Shown one piece after another: positions 24,311 through 36,800 of a stretch of DNA of 64,000 nucleotides. How positions within the stretch are numbered: position 1 is the first letter of the stretch; each line of letters starts with the position of its first letter. The stretch is from contig JAJFZO010000889.1 in NCBI GenBank assembly GCA_021397835.1, positions 5,456,001 through 5,520,000 of the forward strand, written 5' to 3'. The DNA is from Moringa oleifera. Taxonomy: Eukaryota; Streptophyta; Magnoliopsida; Brassicales; Moringaceae. The notes below the pieces were generated by a model, which saw only the letters and a list, made by a program, of their open reading frames with translations, had not been told where the DNA came from and ran no database searches. The translations under genes were made by a program, and so were the position numbers.

Positions 24311-27300
24311 ATGCCGCCTAAAGTAGAGAAACAAGCCACAAATGTGGTGCAAATCGATAGCAGTGACGATGAGGATGGAGCACGAATCGGTGCGACGAAA
24401 ACAAATAATGCGTCATCGACTGAATTATCACTGCAATCTGACCCTCGATTCCGGAACTCGCGAGCAACCACGTCGTCGCTTCCCTCCCTTGAAAACTTAC
24501 AGTGTCGGAGCTTCTGGAAGGCCGGGGCCTACGTAGTGGGTCCCACCTCGAAACCCAACCCTGCCCAAGGTCACCTCCCTCTCTTTTGTCTTTGTCTCTG
24601 TCTCTGTCTCGTACAAGTTAGTTTGCTTGTAGGTATATTCTTGTGTAGGCCTACTCAATGAGTGTATTTGGTTTTGACAGGAATTACAGGTTTGTTGGAG
24701 CATGCTCGAGTTCATCCCAAGTTTCTCCATTCTAATGCTACCTCTCATAAGTGGGCTTTTGGAGGTAAGCTATGAAAGAGGAAAGAGGAGGGAGCTCTTG
24801 GATTTTTATTTTTATTTTTTTGCCTTTCTAATAATTGCTTATATCTCACATCTTTCCGCCACATTGTTCAGTGGTTGCATTGGCATAGTCAAATGCTTCC
24901 AAATCACTTGCTATTCTTGCATAATAATTTTCTTAAGTCAGTGCTTAAACTATGAGATGAATTTGGTTGATAATTTTAACTATTATTTATGCCTAGCTGT
25001 TGTATCATCATATGATGCTCCTCCATATGTTGCATGCAGATTTTTGCTTGTTGATCACCATTTTTCTTTTGTTTGCAGCAATTGCTGAGCTCTTGGATAA
25101 TGCTGTTGATGAGGTATGACCTACCTTTTATGTCATATATGTTCTTTATTGGTTAATGATTGTTAATTGTTATTGTTATGTGACAAAGCTGAGTGTATTT
25201 GAGTTGATTTTGATGCCATTTGACACCAATTATATTTTTGTATTTGCCTGGTTTTTCAGATACACAATGGTGCCACTTTTGTTAAGGTTGATAAAATCAA
25301 TATCATGAAGGATAATTCTCCTGCTTTACTTTTCCAAGGTCTGTTATCCATATGCCTGAATTTCAACTTTTGAAGTGATAAAATGCAGCTCCATACATAT
25401 GTTTAATTTACATGCAAATTGGAAACTTATTTGACCTGTGCAGATGATGGTGGTGGAATGGATCCGGAATGTATCAGGAAATGCATGAGCTTGGGTTATT
25501 CTTCAAAGAAGTCAAACACAACAATTGGACAGTGTAACCACTATACTGTGTTCATGCTTTTTTGCACTTCTGATGTGTTTTCATAACTAAACAGTCTTGT
25601 CCTTAGTCTTGTTTGAAGAAACTAGCTTTATCCATATCTATATGTGTTGAACTTGTGCATTATTTCCTTAGAGACAATTTTGCTGGATTTATTTAAACAA
25701 ATACAACACATATTTTCTGTCTGAAGTTGAGTATTTGAACTTACCAATCCGCGAGAGAGAGAGGCAGATGCATCAAACTGGTGACTCAGAGGATTTTGTC
25801 TTTTCATGATCAGTGGAGACCACCATAGGGGGTTGTTATTTCACTGCCTGTTTTACTAGTTCTTATTAGAGTTACAGCTCTAGTAATGAGCCATATGGCT
25901 TTGGTTTACTTGTATTTAGTCTTTTCATGTTTTTGTTTATCTTGATTCTGGAAGAGCTTTTTTTTTTTTTTTTTTTCCAGATGGTAATGGATTCAAGACA
26001 AGTACCATGCGACTAGGAGCTGATGTTATTGTCTTCAGTCGTTCAACTCGTGGAAGGTATTGCTTTTAACTGGATTGTTTTACCAAAACGCTTATTCCCT
26101 TTAAAGTTGGTTATTAGAAAGCCTTAAGATTTAGCCGGTAATGTACCATAAGCAACAATCAATTTGCTTGAATTTTTTTGCTGAACTGCATGTGTGTTTT
26201 AATCTATTAAAAAAAAATCCTATCTTCACCATTTGATTTCATGCAGTTCAGAATCCAGATGAACCTTTATATCCCGGTGAATGCATGTTTACATGTAATG
26301 TGTTTGTGCACATGAACTTGGAATTGCATTGTATGTCCTGTATGTAGGACATTTATCAATTGAGAAGGTGTCAACTTATGGAGACAGGGTGAGACTTCAG
26401 AAGAATTCCTTAAATCACAGAAAATTGTAGTTGTAGTTACTGAGAAATGTGATTAGAAAATTGTGCTGAAAATTGTAAATTTTGAATTAGTTGGAAGTAG
26501 ATAGTGAAAAGTGTTAGATTTTTTTTTACCCCCTCTTTAGGTGTCATTTATGCTGCTACAACCCTTAACTTTTCTAGTTCTCTTTTTTTTAGCATCTTTC
26601 TGGAAATTGTACATTATCTTTTGTAGGATGCGATTGATTGTCTGTTTTAGTGAGCGTGGAAGTAGTTCCAATTTGAATCTGAAAAGAGTTATCTTATTCT
26701 CTGCATGTTAATCCTTTTAAAATCTTTAGTATGCGTTACTTTTGTAAATAAGAGCTGGACTATACATTATCTTTGATTAATGTACCCTCTTTCTGCAAAT
26801 TCTGAACTATATGCTTCTTGCCCAAGTTTAATTTTTATGCCTAATTTTCTATTTACTGGAAATCTGTGTTTTAGCAAAGCAACACAGAGTGTTGGCCTTC
26901 TATCATATACCTTTTTGCAGAAAACTGGGCAGGATGATGTGCTTGTTCCAATGGTAATCTTTCCACCCTTATGTTTGATAGTTCTTCTTATTTAATTTTC
27001 TTTTCTTTATTCTTGTTCCAGTGGTAGCAGTTCTTTTGTGTTTCTAGATTTGAAACTTTTCAGTTTGGCTTTCTTTGCAGATTGATTTTGATATTTCTGG
27101 CAATTGGGCAGAACCAATAATTTATGGCTCTCAGGATGATTGGTCTTCTAATTTGAAAACCATCACTGAATGGTCTCCCTTTGAATCAAAGGAGGATCTC
27201 TTGCTACAGGTTTTTTGGTTATCTTTTATTTAGTGAAGTCTGGAATAGTTTATATTGGGTGGCTTTACAAATATTTCATTTTTCCTTGAGTTCTGACTTT

Positions 27301-30300
27301 TGTGTGCCTAAATGAATTAATACAAGTATGAAAAAATATGAACAATTTGAAATTGAGAGACATAATATCTGGCAGTTTCCTTTTCAAACTGTTTGAGGAA
27401 TTGGGATTGTTTGACCTTTATTAACTTTTAAGGAATTAAAATTGAATGAGTCTCTTGAGTCTCCATGTTTTCATCTTTTCCTTCCTTCTACTTGACAAAT
27501 TATTCTGTTGCACCACTAAGAGATGTACCCTGGTTTCTGGCATTTTGCACCTTATCACTTGATGCTGTCTGTTCTCTAATTCACTGGTTTATATTTGTCA
27601 GTTTGAGGAGATTGGACAACATGGAACAAAAATTATAATATATAACCTGTGGCTGAATGATGAAGGCATCTACGAATTGAGTTTTGATGACGATGATGAG
27701 GTATGTTACATTTGTGCAGTGGTGTGGAATTTTGTGTAATATTTCATTATGGTCATATTTCTCGCAATGTGTTTTGCTAAGTAGTTTCAGCGTGAACTAA
27801 ATTTTGATGACTTATGAAATATAATTTTAGTGAGTGGATGCTGTGTTATATGCATGGTTGGGTGTAGTGGATTGTTTAATTAAAATATCCTAACAACAAA
27901 TAGTTATGGTTCCTAAAAGTTCCTCATTGAACATCTTGCATTTGCTAGTTAATGTTTATTAATTTTTTTTGCAGGTATTAATTGAAAATTTTAATCAACC
28001 ATTTATTGCTATCATTAGAATTTCTCAAAATGTCTTTTTATAGCTTATATATATATATATATATATATATTTGTAGATAGATAAAAAATTTATTTTGCAA
28101 GCAATTAAGTTTTTTTTTTCTTGGTGAGGGCATGAATTGATGTTCACTTTAATCTTTATCATAGGATGTCCGACTGATAGATGAAGATAACCATAGTGGT
28201 ACGAAAAAACACAAAAGAGTAGTTGAACTCCAATCCCATATATCTTACCGGATCAGGTACTCATTAAGGGTAAGTTTCCAATGCTCATTGTATTTGATTC
28301 TTTTGTTGTGTCTTGTTTTGTGTCCTCACATATGCTGATTTATGGTATTTAATACACTAGTTTTTTTTCATAAAATAATTCTAAATGTTTTTTTTTCCCT
28401 TTTTCTTCTTTCATTCTTAGGCATATGCGTCCATTTTGTACCTCAGAAAATTCAAGAACTTCAAAATTATACTGAGGGGGAAACCTGTGGAGCAGTTTAA
28501 CATTGCAGACGAGTTGAAACATCGAGAAGTTGTAACATACAAGCCCCACACTGAAAAAGAAGTGGTAAAATGCATTGTGTTAAGAAAAACACCTCCTAAT
28601 TTTACTTTTTGTTTTTCAGAACTTGCAGTAATATCTTGCACAAACGAATATGCTTGTTTGCATGTAATTGTGGTGTTATATTGGACATACTTGAGAAAAG
28701 GGGAATAGGCATACAGGGTCAGATCTTGATGAGGTAAATATAGGTTGCATTTGTCATGCTATGACCTTGTTCAGTATGAATTGCAGCGCAAGAGAGTATT
28801 TATGGGGACTTGATGAGGATTTGAATAAAATGAATGAGAGCATTTTGAGATTTATGAATTTTTTTCATTACTTGTGACCTGTTGGCTGCAAAAACAGATT
28901 TAAAAGCATCCCTGTTGCTGCTTTTCACAAAACCCACTCTTTGGGCATTCTTGGCTTTTGGAGAAGCTGCTATGCGCAAAAGCCACTCTTGTAAAACATC
29001 TCGACTGCTACAAGTTGGGAGCTCTTCCTTAAACAGTGCTTTGGCATTAGCGACCACAGGCCCTAATAGAGTTGTTGCTTATTTTAAAGGGAGAATTGGG
29101 GGGGAAAACAAGAAGTCTAGATAAGGTTTCCTTACTGGTATACAGCCTACAGCCTAATGTGAAAGGTTTCTGGAGTTACTGGAACTTTGTGAGAGCAACT
29201 CTGTTATGCTGACAATCACCAGTATATTTAGATAATATGAAGAATACAAGCATAAGAGGTAGGGCTTTTAGAGCCCCATTGTTGGTTTATCTCAATATAT
29301 TCCATGCTTATGTCTCATCCCAGTTTTATTTGTTCTGAAGTGATATTCTCTGCTACATAAACAGTTATTTTTAATGACCTGGTGATCATGTAAGCATGCA
29401 CTCACACATTGCTTATGCTATTACCTATTATCAGTTGATAACCATTTACCAATTAGATGGACAGAATACCTCCACCATGCTAGTTGGCAGAATCTTTTTT
29501 CACGCCGATCATGTTATGATCAATAGCCTATAATGTTTTTATTTTTTTCCAAATATATATCTTGTTTAAGAGTTTAAAATTTAATTTTTGGTCATTTTTT
29601 CAATTCAAGTGTAATATTGATTTGTGGTATCTTATGATAACTTTCCTTTTTCTTGGTTTAGGTTGCTGTTGAAACTACCATTGGATTTATAAAAGAGGCA
29701 CCTTCACTTGGGATTTATGGATTCAATGTGTACCATAAAAATCGCCTTATCAGGGTAGTGCTCTAATTGACTGTTGTATTATCAAAAATGCTCTAATTGA
29801 CAATCATGTTTTTCTGAACAATTTCAGTCCCTGTGGCTCACTCCATTTGTACATTCCCACTCTGTTTTTGAGTTAACACTTTTCTCCCTTAGCTTTTCCT
29901 CCATTGGTCTGCACCATTGCGATTTGACACAAAATGCAAATTGCAATATTTTATCTCAGAAGAAAATATTTTTTAACCTGTTTTAGATAGAAGAAATATT
30001 TCTATGACTGTTCTCACTTTATCTAAAATGGAATGTGAAATGACATCTTCTCTTGACTAAAATCAACAGCATCCATTGAACTAAAATAGGTGAAGGTGAT
30101 AGAGAAACCACAGTGAGTTAAAATGTTGTACTTAAAGTTATAGATTGATAATATGTAAATATAGGCCAAACCCGAAGGTGGTTTTGTCTGCTTTACCTTT
30201 TCATATCAATACTGGATTTTCCAGTGCTTTTACTGTCAAGCAGTGGTCATATATGTACAGGATTTCAAACTTGAATATTGATTGAACTTTGGTGACCATG

Positions 30301-32251
30301 GAAAATTTTGGGTATTCCTTGCTCATCCAAAAAATGCTGATGTTAGCTTGAGTGACTTCTTTTGTCATTGAAAAATTTAAAGACATGTAAACTACATGCT
30401 CATTGTCCTGATAGGGCAATGATAACCATAAAAGAATGGCGTACTGATGATATTTCTGATTGAGATGAGTATGCTGGCACTGTTGCAGCCTTTCTGGAAA
30501 GTCGTTGCTGGTGATACCGCAAGGGGGCATGGTGTTGTTGGTATAGTGTCTTCTAGACCTCTCTGGTGTCTTTCTTCTTTTCCTGAGAATTAAGTTATTC
30601 ATTGCCTCGATCTATTGATTGTAGGAGTTCTTGAAGCAAATTTTATAGAACCAGCACATGACAAACAGGATTTTGAGAGGTCATCAGTGTTTATCCGCCT
30701 GGAAACTAGGCTGAAGCAAATGCTAATGAGCTACTGGTCTGTTCCTTGGTTTACATTTCTTTTTCTAGACAAATTTTTGTGGAGTAGATTTGGTTTGGGA
30801 AATGCTGCGTCTTTCTCATTGATTGGTTTTGTTGCTTGAAGGTTGATCTTGACTATGTTGTCAGAATTGGTGTATTTGAGTTCTGACATTGTTTTCACCT
30901 GGTTGAATTTGTTCTGAACGAGACAGGAAGAGCCACTGTCACTTGATTGGACATCAGCCTCAAGGTTCTAGTGCACGTGATGTACCAAAGGAATTGATCG
31001 TTCAATCTAATGTTCGACATAGGCAGAAACGCAGCAGCAATTGTCTTGATACCCTAGAAGAAATACATTTGGATCAACCTTTTAGTCTACCATTAAATGT
31101 TACACAAAATTTGACAAATGGGCAAAGTGAAACTGTTTTGCCGGCTGCACAGCCTAGCATTGAACTGGCAGCCGTAAGTGATGTGCAAACTATCTGGGGA
31201 AAAAAATTGCATCTCATTATCATATATTTCAGTTAGGCATATGACAATGAGTGAGTGCTGATTGTTGTATGCGGAGTCAGGCGCATATGTCTTATTGTTA
31301 TACTTTTGAGCTCTTTTGGCAAGGCTAATCCCCTTTTTCCGTCCTTAATTGAGCCTGAATCATGAGGTATGTGCCCGGTAGATTATTCACTTCAGTTTGT
31401 GGTTGATGTCACTTATTGCAGGAGTCTGTTAATGAAGTCACATCTGGAGATGATCCGGTGTTTGAGTCAGTTGATCAGATATGCAGTGACAACTTAGAAC
31501 TTTTCGGAAGGCATGTATTATATACTGTATATAGCATGTGAGAGTTGTAGCAAACGATATTGCATACTGACCACTTGCATGCTGAGGTCATAATGAATTT
31601 CTTGAGTATCTTTGATGAAGGAGCTGTTGCCTAGCCTCTTTTCCAGTAAAAGGAGAGAACTCTCTTCTTTTGTAATTTATGACTAAGTTGAGTTCAAAAA
31701 CTAAGCTACCAATGAAGTTATTGGTCAGCCAGCACTCATTGGTCCACTCTCTCTGTCCTCTCTTGCAATAGATTGATGGATAGATACTTCTTTATTTCTT
31801 TTCTCCCTACTTGTTATATATTACCTTTTTGTCTTTGAGTTGGATGCCATGAGATGATCACAGGTTTAGGCTTGTACTTGTCTGTCTTAGTTTCTTTCTT
31901 TTTGGCTGCTAACCCAAAGTTAATTCATCGTACTTTCACTCTTGATTTCCTACTTTATTTGCTGATGAGTACCCAAGATTACTTGTTTCTATGCTTTCTG
32001 TACAGGTGTGAGAGACTCGTGCGGAAAGAGGCTGAATTGAAACAGACGGTAAGAGTAATATCCTTGACAGGTGATATTGTATACTCCATTTATAACATGA
32101 TATGAATTCCTCTCTTCTTGGAATGGAATAGATAGAGGATTTAGAAGAAAAGTTGGAGGAAGCCAAAAGGTTGCAGGCAGAACTTTCTGAATGCCTGGAG
32201 AATTCTGGGATGGGGAAGATCATAAAGCTGCAAAGCAGAAAGGTTTCCTAA
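24311..32251 (+). CDS. MORC6: MORC-family GHKL ATPase (MORC6/DMS11 type)
   Basis: Nuclear ATPase for heterochromatin compaction and transposon silencing, associated with RNA-directed DNA methylation. Model of 644 aa, 18 exons: 24311-24569, 24681-24764, 25079-25113, 25260-25338, 25444-25533, 25981-26056, 26875-26953, 27081-27209, 27602-27700, 28165-28269, 28421-28564, 29662-29754, 30489-30540, 30625-30736, 30927-31173, 31422-31510, 32006-32048, 32132-32251; the total is divisible by 3. ATPase motifs: AELLDNAVDE, DDGGGMDPE, SLGYSSKK and GQYGNGFKTSTMRLGAD. The MORC S5 part follows, with VLEANFIEPAHDKQDFERS. A Lys/Glu-rich coiled coil ends the protein, and there is no CW zinc finger, as in the plant MORC6 group. 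Intron 16 starts with GC rather than GT. The exon 11 donor is the least certain. The N-terminal tail holds a SUMO-like acidic patch, IDSSDDEDG. Confidence 0.93.
28046..28070. repeat. TA microsatellite in a MORC6 intron
   Basis: About twelve TA units lie within the intron between the exons ending at 27700 and starting at 28165. Confidence 0.85.
28770..29130. other. Unexplained moderately GC block in the large MORC6 intron
   Basis: The 1.1 kb intron 28565-29661 contains a stretch with base composition unlike the flanking intron and a minus-strand open frame of 85 codons (28800-29057). It has several AAAAGC/GCTTTT half-sites facing each other, which recalls nonautonomous hAT elements, but I could not define terminal repeats or a target duplication. 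It could also be ordinary intron sequence. Confidence 0.25.
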
Positions 32252-33872
32252 ACAGCCTTACAAAACGCGTAAATAAGGATGGTTCTCTTTGTTAATGGTT
32301 AAAAGCCTAGCACAAATTCTGAACTTATCTCCTATCTGCGGTTTATTTGTAAAGCTTAGTTTCAGTCTCGCCTTCTCTGGCATCTCTTAAAATTGGCCTT
32401 ATTTTGTTTCTCTCCCGATTTGGCCTCTACTGAGGTGACTCAATAGCTGTAAGATGACACTGCTAAAGTTACTGAAATGTTGCAGAGGCTATTTTTCTTA
32501 CTGAAATGTTGTTACTGTGGGAGAAGTTGAAAACTGTTCTTAAAGATATTAGGCCAGATGAATCATTTTACTTTTTAGGCTGTTTTTTTTTTTAAAGTAA
32601 ATTTCATCAGTGAGATTTATATTTTGTATAGATCCATAAAACAAAATTTTAAAAAAAAATTGTGAAAGCTTATATTTTGACATTTTTTTTAACATATGAC
32701 TTGTATTTAACAGTTTTCTGTTAATTTGAATAGTAATGATTCTTTTAGGAGTAAGAGGATGATTATGTTTTTGTAATAGTTAATTGTTTTTTAAAATTTT
32801 TATAAAATATAACTGTTTAAAGACGTCCAAAAAAATTGTAAATATGTTTATCTTATTTATTAACGAAAATTCATTTTTTTTTAGCATCGTACCTAAGTGT
32901 AGAAGTTGTTATTTTATGCGATAAAGAAAATTATAAACATAATAAATTATGAGTTTTCAATTGATGTAACTTTTAAAAATTTGTATTAAATGTAAATTTT
33001 TTAAGTGTAGTTGGTTTTTTTAATATTGTAAAGTAACAAACAAAAAGTAATTATAATGTAATAGTGAGATAAATTTTGCACTATTTGTGTTTTAAATCAA
33101 AATCTTATTAGTTTTTTATTAATTGTGTAAAAATTAATTTGGTTTTTATTTTTTAATAATTTATTTATATTAAAATTTTATACATTAAATTTGCTTTTAA
33201 AATTTTCATATATGTAAATAAATATTTAGATTATTATCATAAAAAATTTTATTGAAAATGTTTTTTATTTAAATATTAAAAATATAATTTATATTAAATT
33301 AAAAGTTCATATACAATAAAAAATTATAATTTTTTTAACTAAAAAATGAGTAATAAAAAATAATGTATTTTACTATTTACCTAAAATAATATTAATACCT
33401 TTCATTTCTACTGTAACTACTATTGGAAACAAAACTCTTTTTCATAGTTAACCAAGTCTTAAGATTTATCTCCCACAAAGGAACAAAAAGAAAAGGTTTT
33501 CTCTCTCACAGAGTTAAGGGTGCAGCCTTTTAAGCATTAATAAGCATGAAGTTTTCTATGTGATTATTGTACATAATTTAATTTTCTAATCTTTATATAA
33601 CTTAATTCAGCAATAATTCTCAAAAAAAAAAATTTATTGTTGTTAGATATATTTTTTATAATTTTATCTTTTTATTTAAGGATAAGTTCGTGAAATTAAA
33701 ATCCATAGAAGTTTTAATTGGCTAGCGAGCAAGGGCTATAGCCTTTAACCAGCTGGTGGAACTATACTCTACCTTGTCTCTCTTGTTTAGAGATTCAGTG
33801 ATATTTATGTGATGCTACCTAGCGATTGACTGGTGAACCAAAGCAGGAAGGTGCAGGAACTGGAATCCCAAA
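32252..33872. other. AT-rich intergenic region between MORC6 and NERD1 genes
   Basis: After the MORC 3'UTR (to about 32530) the DNA is strongly AT-rich (32580-33420) without open frames or recognisable repeats. It may be degraded transposon sequence. The last 400 bases are the presumed promoter and leader of the next gene. No other feature is seen. Confidence 0.6.
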
Positions 33873-36800
33873 ATGAGGAAACGAGATTTGGCCATCCTCA
33901 TGCTCTGTGCTTTCGCTGTTTTCTTCTCTCTGCAGGTCCGTTGTTATTGAACCTCTTCACTGGCGTGGTTTTAAGTTCCCCAAACCCCTAAAGAAACCCT
34001 TGAAATTTTGTTTCGTACAAGTGCAGTTACTTCTTGTTGTGATCATTAAATTTATATTGATTTTATCCGATTTCATGGACTAATGTTAATTTAATCCAAT
34101 TCCATGTCTCTTTTGCTGTATTACTACTCATATGTGATCTAATTTCGCCTTCATAGTCGTCTTTGGAGATTTCTTTTCTGAATATTTGCTTAATTTTTTG
34201 TAGCACGAGGGCGATTTTTCATTTAGAGAGGCCTGGTTCCATTTATCTGATGAATACCCGATCAAATACGAAGCTGATCGTCTTCCGCCACCTATTGTCG
34301 CCGATCTAAATGGTGACGGAAAAAAAGAAGTCCTTGTTGCCACTCACGATGCCAAAATTCAGGTCTTTCATTCAGCCTTATCTTTTCCCTTTGAAGTTTT
34401 GGGTTTACACTCCATGCCAGTACAATGCATTATGAATTCAGTATCACATTTTTCTCTGTGTAAGATTCCATTTCTAATGTAAAATTTTTTGTCATTATTT
34501 GTAGAATGTTATTGGCAAAACTTAACTTGCTTGACTTGAAATATTTTTCTGGCTGATGCATTGATGCTGTTCCTTTCCAACTTTTTGTTGTCATTTGTAT
34601 TGTTATTTATAGTTATTAGTTTTTATTGAGTTAGTGTGGTGCATTAGGTGTTGGAGCCCCACAATAGACGTGTTGATGAAGGATTCAGTGAAGCGCGTGT
34701 CCTTGCAGAGGTGACACTGCTGCCTGACAAGATCCGAATTGCTTCAGGAAGACGTCCTGTGGCTATGGCTACAGGTGTTATCGATCGAACATATAAACAG
34801 CCACAACCCCAGAAGCAGGTTTTAGTTGTTGTCACCTCAGGTTGGTCAGTTATGTGTTTTGATCACAACCTCAAAAAGCTATGGGAAACAAATTTGCAGG
34901 TCTGTATGCCATGCAATTCTGGTTGATCCTCAGTGGGACTTGATTTTGTATTTTCTTGTTGTTTCATGATCCTTTACTCTTCCATTAGCTTCCCGTTAAC
35001 ATTCTTGGTTTCTACAGGAGGATTTTCCACACAATGCCCACCATAGTGAGATAGCAGTCTCCATAAGCAACTACACCCTAAAGCATGGGGACACAGGATT
35101 GATCATTGTCGGTGGGAGGATGGAGATGCAGCCACATGTATGTGTCTTGTGATTTAATTTTGACACTAGGGTAGGGGGTGGGGGCGAAGGATGGTTGTCA
35201 TAGCATGTCATATGTGAATCATGTGGACATTGCCAATTTGTTTTTGTGAAGTTAGATGGTGTACTTTTTAGTTTCCACTATTTACCATGAGCCATTTGAA
35301 ATTTCAATTGTAACTACAGGAACAAGAATCTAAAATCCATCTCAGCTTTTAGTACATTGGAGAATGATAATTAAGAAATGGAAACGTGGGAATGAAGAAG
35401 CAACAAGAAAGCTTGTGCAAACTTGCCAGTTAGTGTAGCTACTAGGGTTGCTTGTAAACTTAGAAGGATATGAATGGTCTGGTTGGTCACACTGACTTCG
35501 TGTATTAAACAAGTCGTGCTGTTTCTTTCACTTTGTCGAGTTTTCCCCTGGATTATAGATTCATACTTGCTAAATTTGTTGTTGCTTTAGTTTTTCATTT
35601 TGATTTTTCAATTTGGTGCATACCATATTCTGCTAGGCTAATCAAATTATACATTCTTCTTCCAATACTCTATTTCTCAAGAAATCTTAGGTTGTGAAGT
35701 TTGTGGACGAAATTTTATTGAATGCATTTAGTTCCTGTGCTTAATTATTTTCTTTTAGATGCTGTAACAAAAGCTGATTGTAAATTCTCATTATCATGCC
35801 TTTTCATTGGGCTTTACAAGTCATTCTTTTTGCCTCTTCAGATTTACATGGATCCGTTTGAGGAAATCGGGATGGCAGAACGAAGTGCTGAGCAGCATAG
35901 AAGAAGTGCCAATGAAGAAGAGGTAAAAACACGCTTACTTTATTCATATTATATTTGTTTGTGTATTTTTTCTCACTGGTATTAGAGTGTACTTAAACTT
36001 TAAAGGTGATTGTGTTTGATGATAGCCTTATTAGGCGTCCACTTCCCCAACCTATACCACCATTATGTTTCTTTACAGTGAATCTCTAGGTGTTGGTTTC
36101 TCCTGTGGGCTTTTCAGCTTGTGTATGTAATGCCCAAGCTTACAGGTTTTCCAAGCATGCGTATCTGCCCTCCTTTGTCTTCTATATAATTCTTACTTAT
36201 TTTCTTGTTATGTTTACATTGTCAATCGCATTTTCTTTGCCATTTATCTTCAGATACTTATAACTTATCTTTTCTTACCCTTGTAGGTTGCTGAAAATTC
36301 AGGAACTCTGAATTTGCGCCATTTTGCTTTTTATGCATTTGCTGGTAAAACTGGCATGCTTCGATGGAAGAGAAAGAATGAGGTGGACCATTGTATCATT
36401 TTCTATGTGCCTTTTCATTCGGTGTTTGTGTCACATTAATTTTGCATGTGGGGTTTGGTATACTTATTGATGATCATAGTTCTTTCCCCTGACTCTGTCT
36501 GTCTTCATAAAATGGCAGCAACATCTTATAAATTCCAGTTTTGGAACTCTTGAATATGTGGCCTGTTTGACCGTGTCTTTCTCTAAGTAACATGATCTAC
36601 TACTTGTGGGATCATAACAACATTTGCGATGCCTGTATGTTGTATATATATATATTTTTTTTTCTTTTTGATAAGAACCTCTATATTTGATTTTGTTTAC
36701 TATTGTTATTTTCATGGTCTACTGAATCATCTCTCAACTTATAAGACTGAATCTATAGAAATAAATGAATCTTATGAATGCATTTATATGCTATCAAGAG

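Noticed and set aside
32580..33420. Possible transposon in the AT-rich region between MORC6 and NERD1
   Set aside because: No open frame, terminal repeat, target duplication or tandem structure could be seen.
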